Source: Frigidibacter mobilis (GTDB taxonomy: Bacteria; Pseudomonadota; Alphaproteobacteria; Rhodobacterales; Rhodobacteraceae). From it: a stretch of 64,000 nucleotides of DNA. The stretch covers positions 2,852,001 through 2,916,000 of the forward strand of contig NZ_CP012661.1 of assembly GCF_001620265.1 (NCBI RefSeq), read 5' to 3'. The position numbers were made by a program, and so were the translations under genes. Below, in pieces: positions 8,692-17,387 of this stretch (the first letter of the stretch is position 1; the number at the start of each line of letters is the position of its first letter). Under the pieces are notes generated by a model that saw only the letters and a list, made by a program, of their open reading frames with translations, did no database searches and was not told the DNA's origin.

Positions 8692-9260
8692 TCACGTCCC
8701 CGGCCGGATCACCCCGCAATCGGTCACGATCAGGTCCAGCTTCTGGTCTGTCGGCTCCACCGGCACCTCTTCCACCTCCTGCGCGGCGAAGGCGAAGCCC
8801 ACCGCGATCACCGGGCCGGTGGCCCGCAGCGCCTCCAGTGTGCGGTCATAGAAGCCGCCGCCATAGCCCAGGCGGTAGCCGCGCCAGTCGAAGGCCAGCA
8901 GCGGCACGATCAGCACCGAGGGCACCAGCCAGTCCCCTGCCACCGGCACCTGCGCGCCGAACTCCCCCGGCGCCATTTCGCCATCCGGCGTCCATTCGCG
9001 GAAGCGCAACGGCTGGCCCGGCCCCTCGATCACCGGCACGCAGACGCGCCCGCCCTCGCCTGCCCCAGATGCGCAGCCATCGCGGGCAGAGGGTCGATCT
9101 CGGTGCGCATCGGCATGTAGCCGGCCAGCACCTGCCCCCGGCAGGGCGCCAGCACTGCCGCCAGCCGGTCCGCCGCGCGGCCCTGCCCGCCGGCAAAAGC
9201 CAGTTTACGGTCCGCAAAGGCCGCCTTGCGCGCCGCCGCCTTCCGGTCCGGCGCGCTCAT
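8692..9260 (-). pseudogene. 5-formyltetrahydrofolate cyclo-ligase, frameshifted
   Basis: ATP-dependent enzyme converting 5-formyl-THF to 5,10-methenyl-THF (folate salvage). The N-terminal part (MSAPDRKAAARKAAFADRK... GYMPMRTEIDPLPAMAAHL) runs from 9260 to about 9050 in one frame. The C-terminal part, with PSVLIVPLLAFDWRGYRLGYGGGFYDRTL (the family signature), continues in another frame to 8692. Restoring one G near 9045-9058 gives GEGGRVCVPVIEGPG and a 189-residue protein, the normal size. The start overlaps the mgtE stop by 4 bp (ATGA), so it is coupled to mgtE. A homopolymer deletion error is a likely explanation. Confidence 0.78.
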
Positions 9261-10642
9261 AGCAAGATCACCGTGGCAAGGCCAAGGAAGGCGAAGAAGC
9301 CGGTCACATCGGTCATCGTGGTGACGAAGGTGCCCGAGGCCAGCGCCGGGTCCAGATCGTAATGATCCAGCGCCAGCGGCACCAGCACGCCGGCCAGCGC
9401 CGCCACGATCAGGTTGATGACCATCGCCATGCCGATGACAGACCCCAGCAGCAGCGAGCCGAAGGCAAGATAGCCCACCGCCGCCATGATCGCCGCGAAG
9501 ATCACGCCGTTGATCGCCCCCACCATCGCCTCGCGCCGCACCACCCGGCCCGCGTTGGAACTGGTCAGGTTCTTGGTCGCCAGCGCCCGCACCGCCACCG
9601 CCAGCGACTGGGTGCCGGCGTTGCCGCCCATCGAGGCCACGATCGGCATCAGCGCCGCCAGCGCCACGATCGCCTCGATCGTGCCCGAGAATTGCGAGAT
9701 CACCAGTGCCGCAAGGTTCGCGGTCACAAGGTTCACCAGCAGCCAGGGGGCGCGCTGCTTCACCGTTTCCATCACGCCATCGGAAATCGAGCTTTCCTCG
9801 CCGACGCCGGCCAAGCGCAGTACGTCTTCCTCATGCTCCTGGTCCAGCACGTTCATCGCGTCGTCGATGGTGATGACGCCGACCAGCCGGTCATCCTCAT
9901 CCACCACCGGGGCCGAAATCAGGTGATACTGGTTGAAGGCATAGGCGACCTCGCCTTCCTCCTGAAACACACTGAAGGTACGGAAACTGTCTTCGACCAG
10001 CCCGCGCAGGGCCACCTCGCGCCGCGACGACAGCAGCTTGCCAAGCGTCACATAGCCGACCGGGTGCTGGCGCGGATCGACCAGCACCACATGGTAGAAC
10101 TGGTCGGGCAGCCACTCTTCGGCGCGCAGGAAGTCGATGGTCTCGCCCACCGTCCAATGTTCGGGCGCAGTCACCACCTCGCGCTGCATCAGGCGGCCGG
10201 CGGAGTATTCGGGATAGGCCATCGACTGCTCGACGGCGGCGCGGTCCGACTGGTCGAGCGCGCCGAGGATGATTTCCTGCTGCTCTTGCTCCAGATCCTC
10301 GATGAGGTCGACGACATCGTCCGAATCGAGCTCGCGCACCGCCTCGGCGAGCATCTCGCGCGGCAGGTATTCGATCACCTCCTCGCGGATCGACTCGTCG
10401 ATCTCGGACAGCACCTCGCCGTCGATCCCCCGCGGCCAGAGCCGCAGCAGGTCACGCCGTTCGGCAGGGCCGATCTGTTCCAGAAGGTCGGCGATGTCGG
10501 CGGCATGCAGCGGCTGGGTCAGGATCTCGAGCCGCGCCGTGTCCCGCGCCTCGACCGCCTCAAGGATCTGCCCGACCAGGGTTGCGTCCAGCCCGTAGTC
10601 TTCCTCCTCGCGTTCGATATCCTCGACCGTGTTGTCCGCCAT
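9257..10642 (-). CDS. mgtE: Magnesium transporter MgtE
   Basis: Mg2+ channel/transporter of the MgtE family, 461 residues, in the cytoplasmic membrane. The cytosolic N-domain spans residues about 20-145 (repeats such as LHAADIADLLEQIGPAERRDLL and ELDSDDVVDLIEDL). Two CBS domains span about 150-275 (GRLMQREVVTAP; LISAPVVDEDDRLVGVITIDDAMNVL), and five transmembrane helices fill 290-461, including the PIVASMGGNAGTQ segment and the pore-lining NLIVAAL region. In the family, Mg2+ binding to the N and CBS domains closes the pore. The cyclo-ligase gene follows with a 4-bp overlap. No magnesium riboswitch was recognised in the 218 bp upstream. Confidence 0.94.
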   Translation of the reverse strand: MADNTVEDIEREEEDYGLDATLVGQILEAVEARDTARLEILTQPLHAADIADLLEQIGPAERRDLLRLWPRGIDGEVLSEIDESIREEVIEYLPREMLAEAVRELDSDDVVDLIEDLEQEQQEIILGALDQSDRAAVEQSMAYPEYSAGRLMQREVVTAPEHWTVGETIDFLRAEEWLPDQFYHVVLVDPRQHPVGYVTLGKLLSSRREVALRGLVEDSFRTFSVFQEEGEVAYAFNQYHLISAPVVDEDDRLVGVITIDDAMNVLDQEHEEDVLRLAGVGEESSISDGVMETVKQRAPWLLVNLVTANLAALVISQFSGTIEAIVALAALMPIVASMGGNAGTQSLAVAVRALATKNLTSSNAGRVVRREAMVGAINGVIFAAIMAAVGYLAFGSLLLGSVIGMAMVINLIVAALAGVLVPLALDHYDLDPALASGTFVTTMTDVTGFFAFLGLATVILL

Positions 10643-10860
10643 GCCGCCCCCGCCTGATTTGCCCGCACCTTAGCCGAGCCGCGGCACAAGAGCCAGCGCA
10701 GGCAGGATATCTTACCGCGCGGATCTCGGACGGCGCGCAGCCCGCCCCGGCCCGGCAACCCCGCATGAGATAAGGCCGAACCGGCCAAAGCCCGGAAAAG
10801 CTTGAGGCGCTCGAACGCGCCCTCCCCCGGCCCACTGCTTGCGCGGGAGCACCGACAGGT

Positions 10861-11553
10861 CTACCTCTGCTGGCGGTCGGCAAAGATCTGCATGGCGATT
10901 TCCGCCGCACTGGTGACATGCTCTGTCGCCACGTGGTAGGCACGGGCCCCGTCCCGGTCCCGGATCGCCTCGACGATGGCGGCCATCTGCGCTGGCCCCT
11001 CGACATCGCGCTTGTCGGTCTTGATGGTCATGGATCGCAGATGGTTGATGCGAACCGTCAGCATGTTGACGATCTCCCAGGCGACATGGCGGTTCACCTT
11101 GCTGAACAGCACCCGGTAGAACTCTGACGTGCTGGTCAGGACATGGCCCATGTCGCCCGTGGCATAACCGTCGCGGATGCCGGCCAGCGCCGCATCGAGC
11201 GCGGGTGCGATGGTCGGATCGTCACTTTCCGCACAAAGGCGCGCGGCCATCGCCTCCAGCGCCCCCCGGACCTCGTAGATCTGCTGCGCAATGTCGGCGT
11301 CGAGCGGGGCGACGATCGGCCCCTTGCCGACCTGGGTGCTGACGAGCCCTTCGGATTCCAGGTGGCGCAGAACCTCGCGCACGATGGTTCGGCTGACACC
11401 GAGCTGTTCGCACAGATCCCGCTCGACCAGACGGTCCCCCGGCTTGAAGACCCCGTCCAGGATCGCTTCGCGCAGGTTGCCAAGGGCGAGCTCGCGCAGC
11501 GTCTTGGCAGGTCGCTCGACCTTCATGCCTGATTTCGCGGCCTTGCTGTCCAT
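10861..11553 (-). CDS. GntR-family regulator with FCD effector domain
   Basis: Transcriptional regulator of the FadR/FCD subgroup, 230 residues. The winged helix-turn-helix lies at about 20-85 (LRELALGNLREAILDG, GDRLVERDLCEQLGVSRTIVREVLRHLESEGLV). The all-helical FCD ligand domain covers about 95-225 (ARLCAE, SEFYRVLF... NHLRSMT, EHV). The start at 11553 has GAGGGAAACGC before it; an upstream in-frame ATG at 11634 lacks a site. It is the last gene of cluster A, 108 bp after the aldehyde dehydrogenase, and its gap holds the inverted repeat TATCC-GCAA-GGATA (11580-11593). It is the obvious candidate to bind the operator at 18268-18290; this is inference. Confidence 0.9.
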   Translation of the reverse strand: MDSKAAKSGMKVERPAKTLRELALGNLREAILDGVFKPGDRLVERDLCEQLGVSRTIVREVLRHLESEGLVSTQVGKGPIVAPLDADIAQQIYEVRGALEAMAARLCAESDDPTIAPALDAALAGIRDGYATGDMGHVLTSTSEFYRVLFSKVNRHVAWEIVNMLTVRINHLRSMTIKTDKRDVEGPAQMAAIVEAIRDRDGARAYHVATEHVTSAAEIAMQIFADRQQR

Positions 11554-11661
11554 GCGTTTCCCTCGCCAAGCTACCCGACTATCCGCAAGGATAATACGGG
11601 ATGCCAAATACATCGCTGACGCGCGCAATGACACCCCGATTTTAAAGCCGCAGGGTGACCC

Positions 11662-13125
11662 CTAGCGCATCACGAACGGGTCAGGGATCGGATCGTCCGA
11701 GGTGCGCAGCCACACGGTCTTGGTCCTTGTGTAGTCCAACGCCGCGGCGAGGCCGCCCTCGCGCCCCTGACCGGACAGGCCCATGCCGCCGAAGGGAGCG
11801 ATGGGGGATACCGCCCGGTAGGTGTTGACCCAGACAACGCCGGCATGAATGCCGCGGATCATCCGGTGGGCGCGGGACAGGTTGCTGGTGAAGACGCCCG
11901 ATGCCAGGCCGAACGCGGTATCGTTGGCAATCTGCAGCGCCTCGGCCTCGGTCTCGAAGGACACGGCCGACAGGACCGGGCCGAAGAACTCCTCCACCAT
12001 CGAGGGCGAGGAGACGCCGTCGCAATCCAGAATGGTCGGCGCATGGTAAAAGCCTGGCCGGTCGAGCGCGGTACCACCGCAGACGACCCGCGCCCCCGCC
12101 GCCACCGCCCGGCCGATCAGCGCGCCGACATGAGCGATCTGCCGGGCGGTGGCCAGCGGCCCCACCTCGGTTGCCATGTCGGCGGGGTTGCCGATCCTGA
12201 TGGCTTCGGCCTTGGCCTTCAGCATCGCCAGAAACTCCTCCTTGACCCGCCTGTCCACCACCAGCCGTGATCCCGCAGTGCAGCTTTGGCCCGCCGCCGC
12301 GAAGATACCGGCCACCTGCGCATTGGCGGCGCTTTCCAGATCGGCATCTGCAAAGACGATGAAGGGGGATTTCCCGCCAAGCTCCAGCGAGGTCGTGGCC
12401 AGGTTCTCGGCGGACCCGCGCACGATATGCCGCGCCGCCTCGGGCCCGCCGGTAAAGGCGACATGGGCAACCTTCGGATGGCGCGCTAAGATGCTGCCGC
12501 AACTGGCACCGAAGCCTGTGAGGATATTGACCACACCCGGCGGAAACCCCGCCTCCTGCACCAGCCGCGCGAACTCCAGCAGCGGCGCAGGACCGTCTTC
12601 CGAGGCCTTGAGCACCACCGTGCAGCCCGCCGCCAGCGCCGGCCCCAACTTGACCGCCGACAAGAACAGCTGGCTGTTCCAGGGCACGATCATCGCCACC
12701 ACGCCGACCGGCTCTCGCCGCAGCCAGACCTCCATGTCGGGCTTGTCGATGGGCAGATGCGCGCCTTCGATCTTGTCGGCAAGACCCGCGTAGTAGCGGT
12801 AGTAGTCCGCCACATAGGCGATCTGGGCCGAGGTCTCGCGGATGATCTTGCCGGTGTCGCGGGTTTCCAGCTCGGCCAGCGCCCGGGCATTTTGCATGAC
12901 CAGATCGGCGAGGCGGTACAGCAGCTTGCCGCGCTGCGTCGCCGTCATCGTGGCCCAGGGGCCCGCGTGCAGGGCGCGGTGCGCGGCCATCACCGCCCGA
13001 TCCACATCGGCTTCGCGGGCTTCGGGCATCAGCGCCCAGGGTTCACCATTGGACGGGTCGACGCTGGGGAAAACCGCAGGGCCATCGCAGAAGGCGCCGT
13101 CGATATAGTGCTGGAACTGTCTCAT
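11662..13125 (-). CDS. NAD(P)-dependent aldehyde dehydrogenase
   Basis: Aldehyde dehydrogenase superfamily enzyme of 487 residues oxidising an aldehyde to the acid. The coenzyme motif is FTGGPEA (225-231), the general-base region is ELGGKSP (Glu248), and the catalytic Cys282 lies in GQSCTAGSR. The C-terminal GVVWVNTYRAVSPIAPFGGMGLSGQGREGG is also typical. It follows the alpha/beta hydrolase gene after 3 bp, so it is co-translated in cluster A. Together with the Fe-alcohol dehydrogenase it suggests an alcohol to aldehyde to acid sequence; the substrate is unknown. Confidence 0.93.
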   Translation of the reverse strand: MRQFQHYIDGAFCDGPAVFPSVDPSNGEPWALMPEAREADVDRAVMAAHRALHAGPWATMTATQRGKLLYRLADLVMQNARALAELETRDTGKIIRETSAQIAYVADYYRYYAGLADKIEGAHLPIDKPDMEVWLRREPVGVVAMIVPWNSQLFLSAVKLGPALAAGCTVVLKASEDGPAPLLEFARLVQEAGFPPGVVNILTGFGASCGSILARHPKVAHVAFTGGPEAARHIVRGSAENLATTSLELGGKSPFIVFADADLESAANAQVAGIFAAAGQSCTAGSRLVVDRRVKEEFLAMLKAKAEAIRIGNPADMATEVGPLATARQIAHVGALIGRAVAAGARVVCGGTALDRPGFYHAPTILDCDGVSSPSMVEEFFGPVLSAVSFETEAEALQIANDTAFGLASGVFTSNLSRAHRMIRGIHAGVVWVNTYRAVSPIAPFGGMGLSGQGREGGLAAALDYTRTKTVWLRTSDDPIPDPFVMR

Positions 13126-13128
13126 CGG

Positions 13129-14001
13129 TTATCTCGTCCCTGCCGCGACGCAGCCCGTGTTCAGCCAGGTTTCCATCGCGGCGTTGACCTGCCCCGGTGC
13201 CGTCAGGTTCACCATGTGCCGGTGCCCCTCGATGATCGACAGCTGCCCGCGCGGCGCCAGTGCTGCCATCTGCCGGGACATCTCTGGCGTGGAGTTCGGA
13301 TCGCCCGCTCCGGTCAGGAACAAGGCCGGCACGGTGATACCCGGCCATGCGCCGGCGTAGATCTCGTCCCCCGTGGCGAAGGCGGTGTAGGTGACTGCAT
13401 AGCTTTGCGCCGAGGCGCCGGCCAGCCAGCCGTGGACGATGGTGCTGACCTCGCGGCTGCCTTCGGAGCCGTCGAACCATCGGCCGATCGGGCCGTCGGG
13501 ATCGATCCCTTCCGTCCATATCGCTGCGGCCCGTTCCAGAACGGCACGCTTGGCGGCCATGCTGCGGCGATAGGCGGCGTTCAGGCAGGCGACGCGCAGG
13601 ATGCGGTCCGGCAGGGTGACGGCCGCGCCCCCGGCGATCAGCGCGCCCATCGAGTGCCCGGCGACGTTCACCGCCTCCAACCCCAGATCGTCCAGCACAT
13701 CGCCCAGCCAGCCGACAAAGTCGCGCAGGTTGCTGCCGATGGGCAGCGCTGCGCTGCTCCCGTGGCCGGGCATGTCCAGCGCGATCACCGTGTGGCTACG
13801 GGCGAAATGCACGATCTGCGGGGCCCAGGCCTCCAGCCGCATCCCGACGCCGTGGACGAGCACCAGCGGCTCGCCCTGGCCCAGTTGGACATAGGCGGTG
13901 CCGCGGCGGGTAAGACGGCGCTTGGCGGTACCCAGCTCCGCGAAGGCGTCCTGCAGCGACGGCGGCACCTCGCTGGCCAATGTGTTCTGCGCCACGGTCA
14001 C
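13129..14001 (-). CDS. Alpha/beta hydrolase (enol-lactonase/esterase type)
   Basis: Alpha/beta-hydrolase of 290 residues. The oxyanion strand is LVLVHGVGMRLEAW, the nucleophile elbow is GHSMGA, an acid residue follows around the LTGAGDPNS segment, and the catalytic histidine is in IEGHRHMVNL. The overall layout resembles 3-oxoadipate enol-lactonases and C-C hydrolases. Its start overlaps the stop of the PF06684 gene by 4 bp (ATGA), so the two proteins are probably made together and act on the same compound. It could cleave an ester, lactone or C-C bond; the sequence does not decide. Confidence 0.88.
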   Translation of the reverse strand: MTVAQNTLASEVPPSLQDAFAELGTAKRRLTRRGTAYVQLGQGEPLVLVHGVGMRLEAWAPQIVHFARSHTVIALDMPGHGSSAALPIGSNLRDFVGWLGDVLDDLGLEAVNVAGHSMGALIAGGAAVTLPDRILRVACLNAAYRRSMAAKRAVLERAAAIWTEGIDPDGPIGRWFDGSEGSREVSTIVHGWLAGASAQSYAVTYTAFATGDEIYAGAWPGITVPALFLTGAGDPNSTPEMSRQMAALAPRGQLSIIEGHRHMVNLTAPGQVNAAMETWLNTGCVAAGTR

Positions 14002-14600
14002 ACGCCCGCCGGGTTGTCGACGCCCTGGCCAAGCTCTGCCAGATCGAGGTAGCGGTCGCCGATCCGGTGATGCGGGCGCCCGCCGACCGAGGCGCCAAGG
14101 GCGATGACGATTTCATCCGCGGCAGGTGCATCGGAAATCGCCGTCTGGATCGTCAGGTAATGCGACCGGCGGCCGGCATCGTTCTTGTCCATCAGCGGGA
14201 TCATGATCGGCGCGTTGGCGGGGCCGCGGGTGTTGGTGAAGGCCAGGTAGGATTTCGCGCCCACGGCATTGCGGTAGTGGTTGCCGAAACGCAGCGTGTG
14301 GATCAGCGCGCTGGCATGTTCCAGCTCGCCATCCAGCCCGACCACGGCCGCCTTACCATAGCCCTCGACGGCCTCGCCCGAGCCGACCGCATCCAGGATC
14401 ATCTGGGTCAGCAGCGCCCCCAGCACCGGGGCGGCCGCACGGATTTCGGGCTGCAGGTCCTCGACATAGCCGCGCCCGGCCCAGGGGTTCTTGACCACGG
14501 CAAAGGCGGAATAGAGCTTCATCGGCTGCGCGGCCGATCTGCCCCCTTCGATCAGGGTGGTTTCGACCTGAAGCAGGGTCTTGCGGATCTCGATAGCCAT
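13998..14600 (-). CDS. PF06684 (DUF1185, 'amino acid synthesis') family protein, cluster A copy
   Basis: Member of PF06684, a small soluble family of unknown biochemical role, about 200 residues. Conserved features seen are the start MAIEIRKTLLQVETTLIEGG, VVKNPWAGRGYVEDLQPE, EGYGKAAVVGLDGELEHASALIHT, and DEIVIALGASVGGRPHHRIGD at the end. The second copy at 56838-57419 shares IRKT, RNPFAG, DGYGKGALVGASGETEHGALWH and ADEIVFVLAMARGGR. The start at 14600 is preceded by GAGGACCACCC; 6 upstream residues are probably not translated. The family name comes from annotation custom rather than from a proven activity. Confidence 0.87.
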   Translation of the reverse strand: MAIEIRKTLLQVETTLIEGGRSAAQPMKLYSAFAVVKNPWAGRGYVEDLQPEIRAAAPVLGALLTQMILDAVGSGEAVEGYGKAAVVGLDGELEHASALIHTLRFGNHYRNAVGAKSYLAFTNTRGPANAPIMIPLMDKNDAGRRSHYLTIQTAISDAPAADEIVIALGASVGGRPHHRIGDRYLDLAELGQGVDNPAGV

Positions 14601-14660
14601 TCGGGTGGTCCTCATCATTCAAGTAAGCTGCGGCGCCCCGCGGGGGGGGCGGCGAGACGG

Positions 14661-15842
14661 TCAGAGATCGGGGTCGAGCTCCCCGTCGAATGCCAGGGTG
14701 TAGAGGCGCGCGATCTCGTCCGGGGTCGGCACGCGCGGGTTGTTCGCCGGCGTCCCCGAGGCGATGCCCTGCCGGGTCATTTCCGGAATCAGCTCGCGGT
14801 AGCGGTCCGGTTCGATGCCGAAGCGTCTAGGGGTCGGCACCTCCAGCCGCCGGTTCAGATCCTGAAACGCGGTGACAAGCTGTAAGGACGCCTCGGCATC
14901 CGGGACGGAGGCCAGCGCGAGGCCAAGCGCCCTTGCCGCCATCGCGTATTTCGCGGGCGCGGCCGCGATGGAGAACTGCGTCACAAGCGGCAGGACCATC
15001 GCGTTCGACATGCCATGCGGCACATGGAAGAACGCCCCGATCGGCCGGCTCATCCCGTGGATCAGCGCGGTCGAGGTGTTAGACACGGCAAGGCCGGCCT
15101 GCATCGCCCCCAGCATGACCGCCTCGCGCGCTGCGGCGTTCTGCGGCTCGCGCGCCGCAGTTTCCAGATGCGCCCCGATCAGCGCCAGCCCGGACAGCGC
15201 CAGCGCGTCGGAATGCGGATTGGCATTGCGGTTGACCAAGGCTTCCAGCGCATGGGTCAGCGCGTCGATGCCGGTGTCCACCGTCACGCGGAACGGGCAG
15301 GTAAAGGTCAGCTCGTAATCCACAATCGCCGCTGTCGGCAGCGCGGTGGCGCCGAGGATCAGCATCTTTTCGTTCGCGCCGGTATCGGTGATGACCGCGG
15401 CGCGCGTCACCTCTGACCCGGTTCCCGCCGTGGTCGGGATCGCCACCAGCGGCATGGCGCCGATATCGACGATCCGGGGCACCTTGAGCGCGCTCAGCGG
15501 CTCGCCCGTCGCCAGAGCGATGCCCGCCGCCTTGGCCGTGTCGATGGCGCTGCCGCCGCCAAGCGCGACCAGCCCGTCATGCCCGCCAGCTGTCGCCGCA
15601 GCGACCAGCGCCGCGACCGACAGGTCGGTCGGATCCTCCACCACCTCGGCGAACAGGCCCGCTTCGAACCCGGCGACGGTCAGGCCGTCCATCATCTCGC
15701 CTGCATGGCCGACCTTCACCATCGTCGGATCGGTCACCACCAGCGGGCACTGCACGCCAAGCGATTGCAGCAGCCCGGCCAGCTTGTGGCGCGCACCGCC
15801 GCCGACAAGAAGCTCGCGCGGGGTAAGGATACGGTTGATCAT
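14661..15842 (-). CDS. Iron-containing alcohol dehydrogenase
   Basis: Group III (Fe-type) alcohol dehydrogenase of 393 residues. The NAD-binding GGGSAIDTAKA lies near residue 95. The metal-binding region is DTGIDALTHALEALVNRNANPHSDALA and HGMSRPIGAFFHVPHGMSNAMVLP, containing the aspartate and histidine ligands of the family. AIPTTAGTGSEVTRAAVI is also diagnostic. It lies 28 bp after the ABC ATPase gene and 60 bp before the PF06684 gene within cluster A. Likely partner of the aldehyde dehydrogenase in the same operon; the substrate may be a hydroxy acid or an alcohol, which cannot be told from sequence. Confidence 0.92.
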   Translation of the reverse strand: MINRILTPRELLVGGGARHKLAGLLQSLGVQCPLVVTDPTMVKVGHAGEMMDGLTVAGFEAGLFAEVVEDPTDLSVAALVAAATAGGHDGLVALGGGSAIDTAKAAGIALATGEPLSALKVPRIVDIGAMPLVAIPTTAGTGSEVTRAAVITDTGANEKMLILGATALPTAAIVDYELTFTCPFRVTVDTGIDALTHALEALVNRNANPHSDALALSGLALIGAHLETAAREPQNAAAREAVMLGAMQAGLAVSNTSTALIHGMSRPIGAFFHVPHGMSNAMVLPLVTQFSIAAAPAKYAMAARALGLALASVPDAEASLQLVTAFQDLNRRLEVPTPRRFGIEPDRYRELIPEMTRQGIASGTPANNPRVPTPDEIARLYTLAFDGELDPDL

Positions 15843-15870
15843 GATCTTGGGTCTTTCTGGCCGTGTCCGG

Positions 15871-16620
15871 TCAATGCGAGAGGATCTTGGAAAGAAAGGC
15901 CTTGGCCCGGTTGGTCTGCGGATTGTCGAAGAAGGTGCCGCGCTCGCCGACCTCGACGATCTCGCCCTCGTCCATGAAGACGATCCGGTCGGCGACCTTG
16001 CGCGCGAAGCCCATCTCGTGGGTGACGACCATCATCGTCATGCCCTCGCGGGTCAGCGCGACCATCACGTCCAGCACCTCGTTGATCATCTCGGGATCAA
16101 GCGCCGAAGTCGGCTCGTCGAACAGCATAGCCACCGGATCCATCGCCAGCGCCCGGGCAATGGCCACGCGCTGCTGCTGGCCGCCGGAAAGCTGGCCGGG
16201 ATACTTGCTGGCCTGAGCCGTCAGGCCCACCCGCTCCAGCAGCGCTTCGGCCTTGACGATTGCTTCGGCCGTGCTGCGCCCCAGCACCTTGCGCTGCCCG
16301 ATGCACAGATTCTCGAGGATGGTCATATGCGGGAACAGCTCGAAGCTCTGGAACACCATGCCCACCCGGGCCCGCAACTTGGGCAGGTTGGTTTTCGCGG
16401 CGCTCACCTCGACGCCGGTCACGCTGATCCTCCCTTGCTGGATCGGCTCCAGCGCGTTCACGCATTTGACCAGCGTGGACTTGCCGGACCCGGAGGGGCC
16501 GCAGATCACCACGACCTCGCCCTTCGCAACCGTCAGGCTGCAATTCTTCAGGACCTGAAAGCTGGGCCCATACCATTTGCTGACATCGTGCAGCGCGATC
16601 ACGGTTTCGGGATGTGGCAT
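15871..16620 (-). CDS. Polar amino acid-type ABC transporter ATPase (GlnQ-like)
   Basis: ABC ATPase of 249 residues, amino-acid class. Walker A is GPSGSGKST, the Q-loop is VFQSFELFPHMT, the signature is LSGGQQQR, Walker B is AMLFDEPTSALDPE, and the switch histidine is in VTHEMGFARKV. The closing DEGEIVEVG...NPQTNRAKAFLSKIL is typical of GlnQ/HisP. The start at 16620 (MPHPETVI) has GAGG upstream and lies 10 bp after the permease stop. An upstream in-frame ATG at 16671 would overlap the permease gene and is not favoured. Confidence 0.94.
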   Translation of the reverse strand: MPHPETVIALHDVSKWYGPSFQVLKNCSLTVAKGEVVVICGPSGSGKSTLVKCVNALEPIQQGRISVTGVEVSAAKTNLPKLRARVGMVFQSFELFPHMTILENLCIGQRKVLGRSTAEAIVKAEALLERVGLTAQASKYPGQLSGGQQQRVAIARALAMDPVAMLFDEPTSALDPEMINEVLDVMVALTREGMTMMVVTHEMGFARKVADRIVFMDEGEIVEVGERGTFFDNPQTNRAKAFLSKILSH

Positions 16621-16630
16621 GCGAGCCTCC

Positions 16631-17320
16631 TCAGTGTTTTCCGGTGGAGATGGGCCCGTAAGCCTTGCCAAAGCGGCGCTCGATCCGGCGTTGGATCAGG
16701 TCCCAGACGGTGGTCATCGCCAGGTAGTAAAGCGCGGCCACCACGAACAGCTCGAGCACCAAGAACCTCTCCTGGATCAGCACCTGCGTGCGCCTCAGCA
16801 GCTCCTCCATCGAGATGATCGAGGCGATGGAGGTGGTCTTGAGCACGCTGTTGACTGAATTCCCAAGCGGCGGAATGACGATACGCAGGGCCTGCGGCGC
16901 GATGACATAGCGCATCACCTGCGGTTCGGTCATGCCGATGGCGCGGGCGGCGTTGACCTGCCCTGCCGGCACCGCCGAGATCCCGGCGCGCAGGATTTCG
17001 GCCAGATAGGCGCCCTCGCACATCGCAAGCCCGATCAGCGTGGACTCGATGACCGTGAACTTGATGCCAAGCTGCGGCAGGCCGGTATAGATGATAATCA
17101 GCTGCACCAGCAGCGGCGTGCCGCGAAACACCCAGATGTAGAAGACGGCAGGGCCTGACAGCAGCTTGTGCCTGGACATCCGCATCAGAGCCAGGACGAA
17201 CCCGATCACCAGCCCTGCGGTCATTGCAAAGACCGTCAGCCCGACGGTCACCAATGCCCCTTCGAACAGGTAGTAATTCGTCAGGTAGTCAAAGAAACCG
17301 TCCCAGTTCCAGCCTTTCAC
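16631..17320 (-). CDS. Polar amino acid-type ABC transporter permease
   Basis: Integral-membrane permease of the HisM/GlnP class, 229 residues, with about five transmembrane helices. The EAA loop has the expected form (AEILRAGISAVPAGQVNAARAIGMTEPQVMRYVIAPQALRIVIPP), and FRGTPLLVQL is the family's first-loop motif. Only one permease gene is present, so a homodimer is expected. The gene sits between the binding-protein gene (67 bp upstream, with a stable hairpin in the gap) and the ATPase gene. Confidence 0.93.
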   Translation of the reverse strand: MKGWNWDGFFDYLTNYYLFEGALVTVGLTVFAMTAGLVIGFVLALMRMSRHKLLSGPAVFYIWVFRGTPLLVQLIIIYTGLPQLGIKFTVIESTLIGLAMCEGAYLAEILRAGISAVPAGQVNAARAIGMTEPQVMRYVIAPQALRIVIPPLGNSVNSVLKTTSIASIISMEELLRRTQVLIQERFLVLELFVVAALYYLAMTTVWDLIQRRIERRFGKAYGPISTGKH

Positions 17321-17350
17321 CCCATGCTCCCTTCTGCAGTCGGATGTCGC

Positions 17351-17371
17351 GCCCGGCGTCGCTCGCCGGGC
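17351..17371 (-). terminator. Intercistronic hairpin between binding-protein and permease genes
   Basis: GCCCGGCG (17351-17358) and CGCCGGGC (17364-17371) form a perfect 8-bp stem with a 5-nt loop and no T-tract. In such operons a stem at this place usually lowers downstream expression or protects the binding-protein mRNA. Confidence 0.5.
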
Positions 17372-17387
17372 CCCTTGTCGGAGAGGA

